Positions 6,893 to 13,589 of a stretch of DNA of 23,105 nucleotides are shown one piece after another. Position numbers and translations under genes: made by a program. The notes beneath the pieces are model-generated. The model ran no database searches, was not told where the DNA came from, and was given only the letters and a program-made list of their open reading frames with translations. How positions within the stretch are numbered: position 1 is the first letter of the stretch; the number at the start of each line of letters is the position of its first letter. Origin of the DNA: Terrimesophilobacter sp044508495 (lineage in GTDB: Bacteria; Actinomycetota; Actinomycetes; Actinomycetales; Microbacteriaceae); the NCBI GenBank assembly GCA_044508495.1, contig JBIQHP010000027.1, positions 1-23,105 on the forward strand, read 5' to 3'.

Positions 6893-7894
6893 ATGACCAC
6901 GGTCTCCGAGCTGTTCGATGCAGGGCTGTGGACGGCGGTCGACGGGTTCGGCGACCTGACGGACCTCACCTACCACCACGACCGCGACGGACGCGTCGCC
7001 CGCATCGCGTTCGACCGGGCCGAGGTGCGCAACGCCTTCCGGCCGCAGACCGTCGACGAGCTCTACCGGGCGCTCGACGATGCGCGCCAGAACCCGCGCA
7101 TCGGCGTCGTGCTGCTGACCGGCAACGGGCCGAGCCCGGTGGATGGCGGCTGGGCGTTCTGCAGCGGGGGCGATCAGCGGGTGCGGGGGCGGAGCGGGTA
7201 CGAGTACAACGGTTCCGCTGGTCGAGTAGTCGACGAAGTCGACGTATCGAGGCCAGGTTTCGACCCTTCGATACGGCCGTCAAGCGGCCTACTCAGGGGA
7301 ACTAGGCCTGCTGCGCAGGCTACTCAACCAGCGACGAAGGTCGGAAGACTCCACATCCTCGAGGTGCAGCGCCTCATCCGGTTCATGCCCAAGGTCGTGA
7401 TCGCGGTCGTGCCCGGCTGGGCGGCCGGCGGCGGCCACTCGCTCCACGTCGTGTGCGACCTGACGATCGCGAGCGCCGAGCATGCGCGCTTCAAGCAGAC
7501 GGATGCGGATGTCGGCTCGTTCGACGCCGGCTACGGAAGCGCCTACTTCGCCCGTCAGGTCGGCCAGAAGTTCGCACGCGAGGTCTTCTTCCTGGCCCGG
7601 GAGTACTCCGCCCAGCGCGCGCTGGAGGCCGGAGCGGTCAACGCGGTCGTCCCGCACGCCGAGCTCGAGAGCACCGCCTACGCGTGGGCGCAGGAGATCC
7701 TGGGGAAGTCGCCGACCTCCATCCGGATGCTCAAGTTCGCCTTCAACGCCGTCGACGACGGGCTCGTGGGCCAGCAGGTCTTCGCCGGAGAGGCGACCCG
7801 ACTCGCCTATGGGACCGACGAGGCGGTCGAGGGCCGCGACGCCTTCCTCGAGAAGCGCGAGCCCGACTGGGGCCCATACCCCTGGCAGTACTGA
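6893..7894 (+). CDS. menB: 1,4-Dihydroxy-2-naphthoyl-CoA synthase MenB with repeat-encoded insertion
   Basis: Crotonase-fold enzyme that closes the second ring from OSB-CoA. At 333 residues it keeps every family landmark: NAFRPQTVDELY, GGWAFCSGGDQR, GRLHILEVQRLIRFMPK, GWAAGGGHSLHVVCDL, and TDADVGSFD with D204 and S209 matching M. tuberculosis D185 and S190. Y306 in GEATRLAY matches Y287. Residues 109-147 are encoded by a palindromic repeat (7216-7333) placed between GYEYNGS and TKVGRLHIL. Compared from memory with the mycobacterial enzyme, this segment is about 31 residues longer and has lost the usual short acidic loop. The insert lies in the flexible loop that orders over bound substrate. 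The frame is intact and there is no second menB here, so the gene is probably functional. The ATG start has a -10-like TAGGCT six bases upstream. Confidence 0.95.
   Translation: MTTVSELFDAGLWTAVDGFGDLTDLTYHHDRDGRVARIAFDRAEVRNAFRPQTVDELYRALDDARQNPRIGVVLLTGNGPSPVDGGWAFCSGGDQRVRGRSGYEYNGSAGRVVDEVDVSRPGFDPSIRPSSGLLRGTRPAAQATQPATKVGRLHILEVQRLIRFMPKVVIAVVPGWAAGGGHSLHVVCDLTIASAEHARFKQTDADVGSFDAGYGSAYFARQVGQKFAREVFFLAREYSAQRALEAGAVNAVVPHAELESTAYAWAQEILGKSPTSIRMLKFAFNAVDDGLVGQQVFAGEATRLAYGTDEAVEGRDAFLEKREPDWGPYPWQY
7216..7333 (+). repeat. REP-like palindromic element inside menB (three stem-loop units)
   Basis: The ends are 14-base inverted repeats with one mismatch: CGCTGGTCGAGTAG at 7216-7229 and CTACTCAACCAGCG at 7320-7333. 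Inside are three stem-loops: GTCGAC-gaa-GTCGAC (7229-7243), GGCCG-tcaag-CGGCC (7275-7289) and GCCTGC-tgc-GCAGGC (7306-7320). The flanking words GTATCGA/TCGATAC and CTCAACCAGCG are shared with the repeats at 13538 and 18141. Only one of the three forward frames is open: TAG stands at 7227 and at 7303 in the other two. MenB uses the open one, encoding 39 residues of low-complexity sequence. Confidence 0.88.
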
Positions 7895-7938
7895 TGACCC
7901 ATCGCCGCGGCGCCGTCCCTCGTGCCCTTTGTCCTTGT

Positions 7939-8020
7939 CCCGTTTCAAGGAGATTCTGGGTCGGCGAGTGGTGATTGCTGCGAACGCCGGCAACCCGGTC
8001 CGGAATCTCCTTGAAACGGG
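7939..8020 (+). repeat. Perfect 18-bp inverted repeat between menB and menE
   Basis: The left arm CCCGTTTCAAGGAGATTC (7939-7956) and right arm (8003-8020) are exact reverse complements, separated by 46 bases. Weaker pairing continues inward. The arms are AT-richer than the surroundings, and there is no T-run after the right arm, so this is not a standard intrinsic terminator. The arms carry AAGGAG and its complement CTCCTT. The whole 82 bp may be a small mobile palindromic element or an RNA structure in the menB-menE transcript. It is unlike the REP family in menB. The remainder of the 149-base gap holds no gene. Confidence 0.8.
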
Positions 8021-8043
8021 TTTCGCGGGAGGGGGAGGTGGCG

Positions 8044-9174
8044 ATGAGAGCGCTGCGGGCGACTGAGGGAAGCGCGGACGGCACGCTCCTAGCAGCGCTG
8101 CGGACGGCGCTCGCGGGCGGCCCGGCGGTCATGCCCCTGCCGGAAGGCGCCGACCGGGGAGGGGTCCCGCGCGAGGTGCCCCGACGGGTGGCGCTCGTCG
8201 TGCAGACGAGCGGCTCGACAGGTGCGCCCAAGCGGGTCGCGCTCAGCGCGGATGCCCTGCTCGCGAGCGCCGCGGCATCCGAGGGGGCGCTCGGCGGTCC
8301 CGGCCAGTGGCTGCTCGCCCTGCCCTCGCACTACATCGCCGGCATCAACGTGCTCGTGCGCTCGATCGTGGCGGGGACCGACCCGATCGTCATGCCGCCG
8401 GGGCACTTCGATCCGGCGGCCTTCGTCGAGGCCGCCGGGGACATGGCGCACCCCGCGCGCTACACCTCCCTCGTGCCCGCGCAGCTCGCGCGGCTGCTCG
8501 ACTCCACCGACGATCCGGATGCGGGCGACGCCCTCGAGGTGCTCCGCCGGTTCGACCGGATCCTTCTCGGGGGCCAGGCCGCACCGCCCGGGCTGCTCGC
8601 GCAAGCCCTCGAGCTCGGGCTCAACGTCACGAGGACCTATGGGTCGAGCGAGACGAGCGGTGGCTGCGTCTACGACGGAGTCCCGATCGGCACGATGGCG
8701 ATGCGCATCGTCGAGGGCGGGATCGAGCTCGCGGGGCCGGTGCTCGCCGAGGGCTACCTCGGCGACGAGGCGCGGACCGCGCGTGCCTTCCACACCGAAG
8801 CCGGCACGCGGTGGTACCGCACGGGTGACACGGGCGAGATCGCCGACGGCGTGCTGCGGGTGACCGGCCGGCTCGACGACACGATCGTGTCGGGCGGCGT
8901 CAAGGTCGCGCTCGGCGCCGTCGAGCGCGCCGTGCGCTCCCTTCCGGGACTCGCGGATGCCGTGGTCATCCGACGCGCGGACGAGCGGTGGGGCGAGGTC
9001 CCCGTCGTCGTCACCACGGCATCCGTCCCGCTCGAGGCGGTGCGTGCGGCCGTCGAGGCCGAACTCGGCCCCGCCGCCCGCCCGGCCGCCCTCGTGGTCG
9101 TCGACGCGATCCCGTTGCTCGAGAGCGGCAAGCCGGACCGGGCCCGTCTCGCCGCCCCGGGGTCCCTGTCCTAG
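8044..9174 (+). CDS. menE: o-Succinylbenzoate-CoA ligase MenE
   Basis: Acyl-adenylate-forming enzyme of 376 residues that activates o-succinylbenzoate with ATP and CoA, making the MenB substrate. Visible are the P-loop TSGSTGAPK (55-63), the A5-like TYGSSETSGG, the hinge region YRTGDTGEI followed by GRLDDTIVSGGVKV, and the C-terminal catalytic Lys363 in SGKPDRARL. It is short compared with E. coli-type MenE (about 450), as is usual in Actinobacteria. I chose the ATG at 8044, preceded by GGAGGTG. An in-frame TTG 69 bases upstream lies within the inverted repeat and would add residues encoded by it. The stop precedes the menA promoter hexamer by one base. Confidence 0.93.
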   Translation: MRALRATEGSADGTLLAALRTALAGGPAVMPLPEGADRGGVPREVPRRVALVVQTSGSTGAPKRVALSADALLASAAASEGALGGPGQWLLALPSHYIAGINVLVRSIVAGTDPIVMPPGHFDPAAFVEAAGDMAHPARYTSLVPAQLARLLDSTDDPDAGDALEVLRRFDRILLGGQAAPPGLLAQALELGLNVTRTYGSSETSGGCVYDGVPIGTMAMRIVEGGIELAGPVLAEGYLGDEARTARAFHTEAGTRWYRTGDTGEIADGVLRVTGRLDDTIVSGGVKVALGAVERAVRSLPGLADAVVIRRADERWGEVPVVVTTASVPLEAVRAAVEAELGPAARPAALVVVDAIPLLESGKPDRARLAAPGSLS

Positions 9175-9175
9175 C

Positions 9176-9181
9176 TAGGAT
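9176..9181 (+). promoter_or_regulatory. -10-like element of menA, leaderless layout
   Basis: TAGGAT starts two bases after the menE stop and ends six bases before the menA GTG, with no ribosome binding site between. Confidence 0.5.
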
Positions 9182-9187
9182 CGTCTC

Positions 9188-10267
9188 GTGGCCAGGAACA
9201 GCAGACCGAAGCAGCAGCGCATCGACCCGGCGAAGACGCCCGTCAAGGGCGCCGTGCGCGAGCCGGTCAAGCAGTCCTCGAAGGTCACGATCGCCGAGAC
9301 GCCGACCTACGAGAAGAAGAAGCCGGTCGCGAAGAAGAAGGGGAAGGGAGGCCGTGCGGGCGGAGGGTGGCCGATCCCCGTCGTGCACAAGGCGACACTC
9401 GGCGACTGGGTCGCCGCCGCCCGGTTCCGCACCCTGTCGCTCGCGATCGCGCCCGTCGCCCTCGGAACGGCCGCCGCCTATGCCGCATCCGGATTCCTAG
9501 ACTGGCACTGGGTGCGTGCCCTGCTCTGCCTCGCGGTCGCCCTCGGCCTCCAGATCGGCGTCAACTACGCCAACGACTACTCCGACGGGGTGCGCGGGAC
9601 CGACGACCTGAGGGTCGGGCCGTCGAGGCTCACCGGATCCGGTGCCGCGAAGCCTCGCACCGTGCTCGTCGTCGCCCTCGTCTTCTTCGCTCTCGCCGCC
9701 GCGGCCGGCGTCGCCCTCGTCGTGCTGAGCGGGCACTACTGGCTGCTCGCGGTCGGCGCCGCCTGCGTGCTCGCCGCCTGGTTCTACACCGGCGGAAAGC
9801 ATCCCTACGGCTACTACGGGCTCGGCGAGGTCTTCGTCTTCCTGTTCTTCGGTCTCGTCGCCACGGCGGGCACGACCTTCGTGCAGGTCGGCACCGTCAA
9901 CCTCGAGAGCTGGGTCGCCGGCGTCTCGGCGGGCCTCCTCGCCTGCGCGGTGCTCCTCGCCAACAACCTGAGGGACATCGACCAGGACCGCGTGGCCGGC
10001 AAGCGCACGCTCACCGTGCTGTTCGGCGCACTGGCGTCGCGCATCCTGTTCACGGTGTTCGTGCTGCTCCCCTTCGCGGGGCTCGCGTTCTTCGTGCTCT
10101 TCTATGAGAACGCCTACTACGTCTACTTCTGCCTGCTGCTCGCGATCCCGGCGGCCATCATCGTCATGACGGCGAAGACCTCGAGGGAGTTCCTGCTCGC
10201 CCTCAAGCTCACGAGCCTCACGGCGCTCGTCTACGGCCTCGGACTCGCGGCCACGATCGCCTTCTAG
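9188..10267 (+). CDS. menA: 1,4-Dihydroxy-2-naphthoate polyprenyltransferase MenA
   Basis: Integral membrane UbiA-family prenyltransferase of 359 residues that joins the polyprenyl chain to DHNA. The first Asp-rich motif is N126-Y-A-N-D-Y-S-D-G-V-R-G-T-D-D140 and the second is N259-N-L-R-D-I-D-Q-D267; both bind Mg-diphosphate. About eight helices follow residue 75. The N-terminus is unusual: some 60 hydrophilic residues with many Lys, including EKKKPVAKKKGKGG, before the first conserved block (TLGDWVAAARFRTL). The GTG start is supported by a TAGGAT hexamer six bases upstream, so the extension appears to be translated. Its stop overlaps the convergent DUF4229 gene within the four bases CTAG. 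The prenyl donor probably comes from the synthase at 15689. Confidence 0.93.
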   Translation: MARNSRPKQQRIDPAKTPVKGAVREPVKQSSKVTIAETPTYEKKKPVAKKKGKGGRAGGGWPIPVVHKATLGDWVAAARFRTLSLAIAPVALGTAAAYAASGFLDWHWVRALLCLAVALGLQIGVNYANDYSDGVRGTDDLRVGPSRLTGSGAAKPRTVLVVALVFFALAAAAGVALVVLSGHYWLLAVGAACVLAAWFYTGGKHPYGYYGLGEVFVFLFFGLVATAGTTFVQVGTVNLESWVAGVSAGLLACAVLLANNLRDIDQDRVAGKRTLTVLFGALASRILFTVFVLLPFAGLAFFVLFYENAYYVYFCLLLAIPAAIIVMTAKTSREFLLALKLTSLTALVYGLGLAATIAF

Positions 10268-10536
10268 TCCTCGGCCTCCCGGCGATCGAGCACGGCGTTC
10301 TCGAGGTCGTTGTCGTCGTCGCGGCTCGTGCCGCCTTGCCGCCAGCCGTACACGGTCTCGGAGACGGCGTCCCGCTGGCGGTTGAGGAAGAGGTAGGAGA
10401 GGCACGCTGCGATGACGGCGGCGGCGATCGCGGCGACCCACCACCAGATGTCCAGGAGCATGAGGATGACGAAGGGCACGGCGAAGAGCACGATCCGCAG
10501 GAGCGAGTAGAGGAGGATGGGTCGCGCGGGGCTCAC
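10264..10536 (-). CDS. DUF4229 family small membrane protein
   Basis: A 90-residue protein with two helices near 8-28 and 31-51, followed by LNRQRDAVSETV and a very acidic, charged tail. The pattern SLLRIVLFAVPF with SYLFLNRQRDAVS matches what I recall of DUF4229 proteins, which often lie next to menaquinone genes in Actinobacteria; the function is unknown. I chose the GTG at 10536 because a TACACT hexamer lies exactly six bases upstream on the minus strand. The open frame upstream would add 20 residues without a better signal. It is divergent from the PLDc_N gene and convergent with menA. Confidence 0.82.
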   Translation of the reverse strand: MSPARPILLYSLLRIVLFAVPFVILMLLDIWWWVAAIAAAVIAACLSYLFLNRQRDAVSETVYGWRQGGTSRDDDNDLENAVLDRREAED

Positions 10537-10542
10537 CAGCCC

Positions 10543-10548
10543 AGTGTA
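10543..10548 (-). promoter_or_regulatory. -10-like element of the DUF4229 gene, leaderless layout
   Basis: On the minus strand TACACT precedes the GTG by exactly six bases. Confidence 0.5.
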
Positions 10549-10584
10549 AGTCAGCCGCGGGAGCACCGACCCAGCCCGCTGGCT

Positions 10585-10590
10585 TACAAT
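10585..10590 (+). promoter_or_regulatory. -10-like element of the PLDc_N gene, leaderless layout
   Basis: TACAAT is a near-ideal -10 and ends six bases before the ATG at 10597. It would drive the coupled pair PLDc_N-menD. Its mirror promoter on the other strand lies about 37 bases away. Confidence 0.58.
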
Positions 10591-10596
10591 CAGCAC

Positions 10597-10935
10597 ATGC
10601 GGGCCTTCCTGACTCTGGCCGCGGGCGCCCTGGCCATCGGCTTCTGGGTGTACGCGGTCGTCGACTGCGTCCTCACCGATGCGCGCCGGGCTCGCGGCAT
10701 CCCGAAGCCCGCCTGGGTCGTGGTCATCATCGTGCTCAACGTCATCGGCGGCGTGCTCTGGTTCGTGATCGGAAAGGACCGCACCGCGAACCGTGGAGCG
10801 GTCCGCCTCGATCAGGCCCCGGATGACGACCCGGCGTTCCTTCGCGGTCTCTCCTCCGACGCGGAGCAGGAGGAGCGCATCCGCCGGCTCGAGCGGGAGA
10901 TCGCCGAGCTCGACGACGATTCGAAGGACTCGTGA
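10597..10935 (+). CDS. PLDc_N-domain small membrane protein
   Basis: A 112-residue protein with two helices near 4-25 and 40-59. Between them is the DARRARGIPKPAWVVVI segment, then GGVLWFVIGKDR, the pattern of the phospholipase D N-terminal membrane domain (PLDc_N) found alone or fused to cardiolipin synthases. No HKD catalytic motif follows. The C-terminus is an acidic region ending in a coiled-coil-like EEQEERIRRLEREIAEL. The role is unknown; it may be an anchor or scaffold. Start by ATG with TACAAT six bases upstream. Its TGA overlaps the menD GTG (GTGA), so the two are translationally coupled. Confidence 0.85.
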   Translation: MRAFLTLAAGALAIGFWVYAVVDCVLTDARRARGIPKPAWVVVIIVLNVIGGVLWFVIGKDRTANRGAVRLDQAPDDDPAFLRGLSSDAEQEERIRRLEREIAELDDDSKDS

Positions 10936-12653
10936 GCGAAGGGAGCCCGGCCACCGACTTCGCGGTGGCAGTGCTCGGTGAGTTCGTCCGACTGGGCGTC
11001 CGCCACATCGTCCTCAGTCCGGGCTCCCGTTCCCAGGCGCTCGCGCTCGCCGCGGCGGAGCTCGAGCGCGCGGGACTCGTCACGCTCACCGTGCGGATCG
11101 ACGAGCGGGGGGCAGGCTTCCTCGGGCTGGGCCTGGGTGTCGAGACCGGCATCCCCGCCGTCGTCATCACGACCTCGGGCACCGCGGTCGGCAATCTTCT
11201 GCCGAGCGTGCTGGAGGCGCATCACTCCGGCGTGCCTCTCATCCTGCTGACCGCGGATCGGCCCGAGGAGCTGCGCGGCATCGGCTCCAACCAGACGACC
11301 GACCAGCTCGGGATGTTCGATGGGTTCGTGCGGCTCGCCCGGGAGGTCGCGGCGCCGAGCACGACGGGATTCGATCCAGGCTATCCGCCGGAGCTCGCGG
11401 CGGCGGCCTTCTCGGCGGCGGTGGGCCACTCCGCCGCCCCCGGTCCGGTGCAGGTGAATCTCGCTTTCCGCGAACCGCTCTCCGGTCCGATCGACCTCGG
11501 TGCCCTCGAGGCCGACGCGGCCACCCCCGCGATCCCGGATGCGGCGCCGGCGCACTCGGCACCGACCCGAGCCGAGCCCGTGGCCGCGGCGCCCGACACG
11601 ATCGTGATCGCCGGTCACGCCGCGGGCGAGATCGCCGAGTCCGCGGCGCGGGCGCTCGGCGCTCCCCTCATCGCTGAAGTGTCGAGCGGTGCGCACTTCG
11701 GGCCGAACCTCGTCGTCGCATACCGCGAGCTCCTGAATGACGAGAGCTATGGGGGCCGGGTCCGGCGGGCGATCGTGTTCGGGCATCCGACCCTGAGCCG
11801 TGAGGTGCCGGAGCTGCTCGAGCGCGACTCCGTCGAGGTGATCGTCGTGCGCGGCTCCGCCGGCGAGGACTACAACCCCGGACATCGAGCGAGTCGTATC
11901 GTCGACGCGCTCGCCCCCGGCGGCGAACCGGATGCCGGCGCCCGGGCCTGGGTGGGTTCCTGGGTCGCCGCGAGCCGCTCTCTCCTCGACATCGACGCCC
12001 CGGTCGATCCGGCCGCCGCGCGAACCGACGATCCTCGCGCGGTCGCGGCCTTCTCGAAGGCGCAGCTCGCGGTCTTCCGCGAGCCGGTGACCCGTCGGAT
12101 GCTCGTGGAGGCGGTCTGGCGGAAGACCTGGCCGCATGATCGCCTCGTCTTCGGCTCATCGCGTCTCATCCGGGAGGCCGACCGCGCCGTGCCCGGCAAG
12201 CGCATCCCGGTCCATGCGAATCGCGGCCTCGCCGGGATCGACGGGACGATCGCCACGGCGACCGGCATCGCGATCGCGAGTCAGAACCCCGCCGGCCCGG
12301 ATGACGCCGGTGAGAACGCTTCGGCCGGCGTCACGCGCGTGCTGCTCGGAGACCTCGCCTTCCTCCACGACGCCGGCTCGCTGCTGGGCGTCCCGGGGGA
12401 GCGGATGCCCCGCCTCCAGGTCGTCGTCGGCAACGACGGCGGCGGAACCATCTTCGACTCGCTCGAGGTCGCCGCGACCGCTCCGCGGGAGGCCTTCGAC
12501 CGCGTGCTCTACACCCCGCACGAGGTGAGGATCGCCGCGCTCGCCGAGGCCTACGGCTGGGAGCACCTTCTCGCCGGCAACCGGGGCGAGCTCGACGAGG
12601 CGCTCGGCACGGCATCCGGGCGGGTCGTCATCGAAGTGCCGCTTCCCCGTTAG
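10932..12653 (+). CDS. menD: SEPHCHC synthase MenD
   Basis: A 573-residue thiamine-diphosphate enzyme that adds the succinyl-semialdehyde unit from 2-oxoglutarate to isochorismate, the first committed menaquinone step. Seen are HIVLSPGSRSQALALAA (25-41), the cofactor-activating Glu58 in RIDERGAGF, TTSGTAVGNLLPSVLEAHHSGVPLILLTADRP, and in the C-terminal domain NRGLAGIDGTIATATG and the ThDP/Mg region GDLAFLHDAGSLL. Length and domain order are normal. The GTG start overlaps the previous stop. The next gene, ppk2, has its own promoter-like hexamer 12 bases after the menD stop. Confidence 0.95.
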   Translation: MSEGSPATDFAVAVLGEFVRLGVRHIVLSPGSRSQALALAAAELERAGLVTLTVRIDERGAGFLGLGLGVETGIPAVVITTSGTAVGNLLPSVLEAHHSGVPLILLTADRPEELRGIGSNQTTDQLGMFDGFVRLAREVAAPSTTGFDPGYPPELAAAAFSAAVGHSAAPGPVQVNLAFREPLSGPIDLGALEADAATPAIPDAAPAHSAPTRAEPVAAAPDTIVIAGHAAGEIAESAARALGAPLIAEVSSGAHFGPNLVVAYRELLNDESYGGRVRRAIVFGHPTLSREVPELLERDSVEVIVVRGSAGEDYNPGHRASRIVDALAPGGEPDAGARAWVGSWVAASRSLLDIDAPVDPAAARTDDPRAVAAFSKAQLAVFREPVTRRMLVEAVWRKTWPHDRLVFGSSRLIREADRAVPGKRIPVHANRGLAGIDGTIATATGIAIASQNPAGPDDAGENASAGVTRVLLGDLAFLHDAGSLLGVPGERMPRLQVVVGNDGGGTIFDSLEVAATAPREAFDRVLYTPHEVRIAALAEAYGWEHLLAGNRGELDEALGTASGRVVIEVPLPR

Positions 12654-12665
12654 AGGCGGCCCCAG

Positions 12666-12671
12666 TACCAT
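12666..12671 (+). promoter_or_regulatory. -10-like element of ppk2, leaderless layout
   Basis: TACCAT ends six bases before the ATG at 12678, with no ribosome binding site between. Confidence 0.52.
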
Positions 12672-12677
12672 CGACGC

Positions 12678-13529
12678 ATGTCGAAGACCAGGTGGACCGG
12701 CGAATCGGAGACACTTCTGCGCGTGACGCCGGGGTTCGACCTGGGTCGGGTCGAGACCTCGGCGACCCCCGGATTCGACGGCAGTCGCGATGATGCGGAG
12801 AAGGAGCTCGCGAGCCACCACGAGGAAGCGGGCGACCTCCAGGAGCGGCTCTTCGCCGAGAGCAAGTTCGGCGGCAATCGCAAGGTGCTGCTGATCCTCC
12901 AGGCCATGGACACCGCGGGCAAGGGCGGCATCGTGCGGCACGTCGTCGGCGGTGTCGACCCGCAGGGCGTGAAGATCCACGCGTTCAAGGCGCCCACCGA
13001 CGAGGAGAAGCGGCACGACTTCCTCTGGCGAGTGCGGCCGCAGCTGCCACCGCGGGGCAGCATCGGGGTCTTCGACCGCTCCCACTACGAGGCTGTGCTC
13101 ATCCACCGCGTTCAGGGACTCTCGACCCCTGAGGAGATCGAGGAGCGTTACGGGATCATCACCGACTTCGAGGACGAGCTCGTCGCCGACGGGACCAGCA
13201 TCGTCAAGGTCATGCTGCACATCAGCGCGGAGGAGCAGAAGGCGCGCCTGCAGGAGCGGCTCGACCGCGTCGATAAGAACTGGAAGTACAACCCCGGCGA
13301 CCTCGACCAGCGGGCGAAGTGGCCGGAGTACATGGAGGCATATCAGATCGCTCTCGAGCGCACCTCCACGGACGACGCTCCATGGTTCGTGGTCCCCGCG
13401 GACCGCAAGTGGTACGCCCGCATCGCCGTGCAACGGCTGCTGCTGGGCGCCCTGCGGCGCCTCGACCCGCAATGGCCTTCAGCCGACTACGACGTCGAGG
13501 CTGAGAAGAAGCGGCTCGCCGCGAGCTGA
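12678..13529 (+). CDS. Polyphosphate kinase 2 family protein (PPK2)
   Basis: A 283-residue cytoplasmic P-loop kinase of the polyphosphate:nucleotide phosphotransferase family, which moves phosphate between polyphosphate and nucleotides. Walker A is at LQAMDTAGKGG (74-84), Walker B at IGVFDRSHYE (129-138), and a lid region with conserved Arg and Lys lies around ERLDRVDKNWKYNPGDLDQR. Single-domain length fits class I or III PPK2; I cannot decide between AMP, ADP or GDP as acceptor. It has no known step in menaquinone synthesis. It is followed by a palindromic repeat and then the convergent menF. Confidence 0.9.
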   Translation: MSKTRWTGESETLLRVTPGFDLGRVETSATPGFDGSRDDAEKELASHHEEAGDLQERLFAESKFGGNRKVLLILQAMDTAGKGGIVRHVVGGVDPQGVKIHAFKAPTDEEKRHDFLWRVRPQLPPRGSIGVFDRSHYEAVLIHRVQGLSTPEEIEERYGIITDFEDELVADGTSIVKVMLHISAEEQKARLQERLDRVDKNWKYNPGDLDQRAKWPEYMEAYQIALERTSTDDAPWFVVPADRKWYARIAVQRLLLGALRRLDPQWPSADYDVEAEKKRLAAS

Positions 13530-13537
13530 GGGATCCC

Positions 13538-13579
13538 GGTCTCGATACACCGTGCTGCGCACGGCACTCGACCAGTGGG
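13538..13579 (+). repeat. Single REP-like unit between convergent ppk2 and menF
   Basis: The unit starts with GGTCTCGATAC (13538-13548), has a 5-bp stem CCGTG-ctgcg-CACGG (13550-13564), and ends with CACTCGACCAG. The flanks match those of the menB and 18141 copies, while the stem sequence is different. It fills almost the whole 60-base gap between the two stop codons, where it could stop transcription from either side. Confidence 0.78.
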
Positions 13580-13589
13580 TTCGGCGATC

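Noticed and set aside
6893..7894. menB as a pseudogene broken by the repeat
   Set aside because: The frame is open throughout, catalytic residues and C-terminus are intact, and the insert lies in a tolerant loop.
7939..8020. Intrinsic terminator between menB and menE
   Set aside because: The 46-base loop and absence of a T-run do not fit; kept as an inverted repeat of unknown role.
7975..8043. Alternative TTG start giving MenE 23 extra residues
   Set aside because: It lies in the loop of the inverted repeat, lacks a ribosome binding site, and the added residues are not MenE-like; the ATG at 8044 has GGAGGTG.
10336..10596. Plus-strand extension of the PLDc_N protein to 199 residues
   Set aside because: Antisense to the DUF4229 gene; the ATG at 10597 follows a near-ideal -10 hexamer at the common distance.
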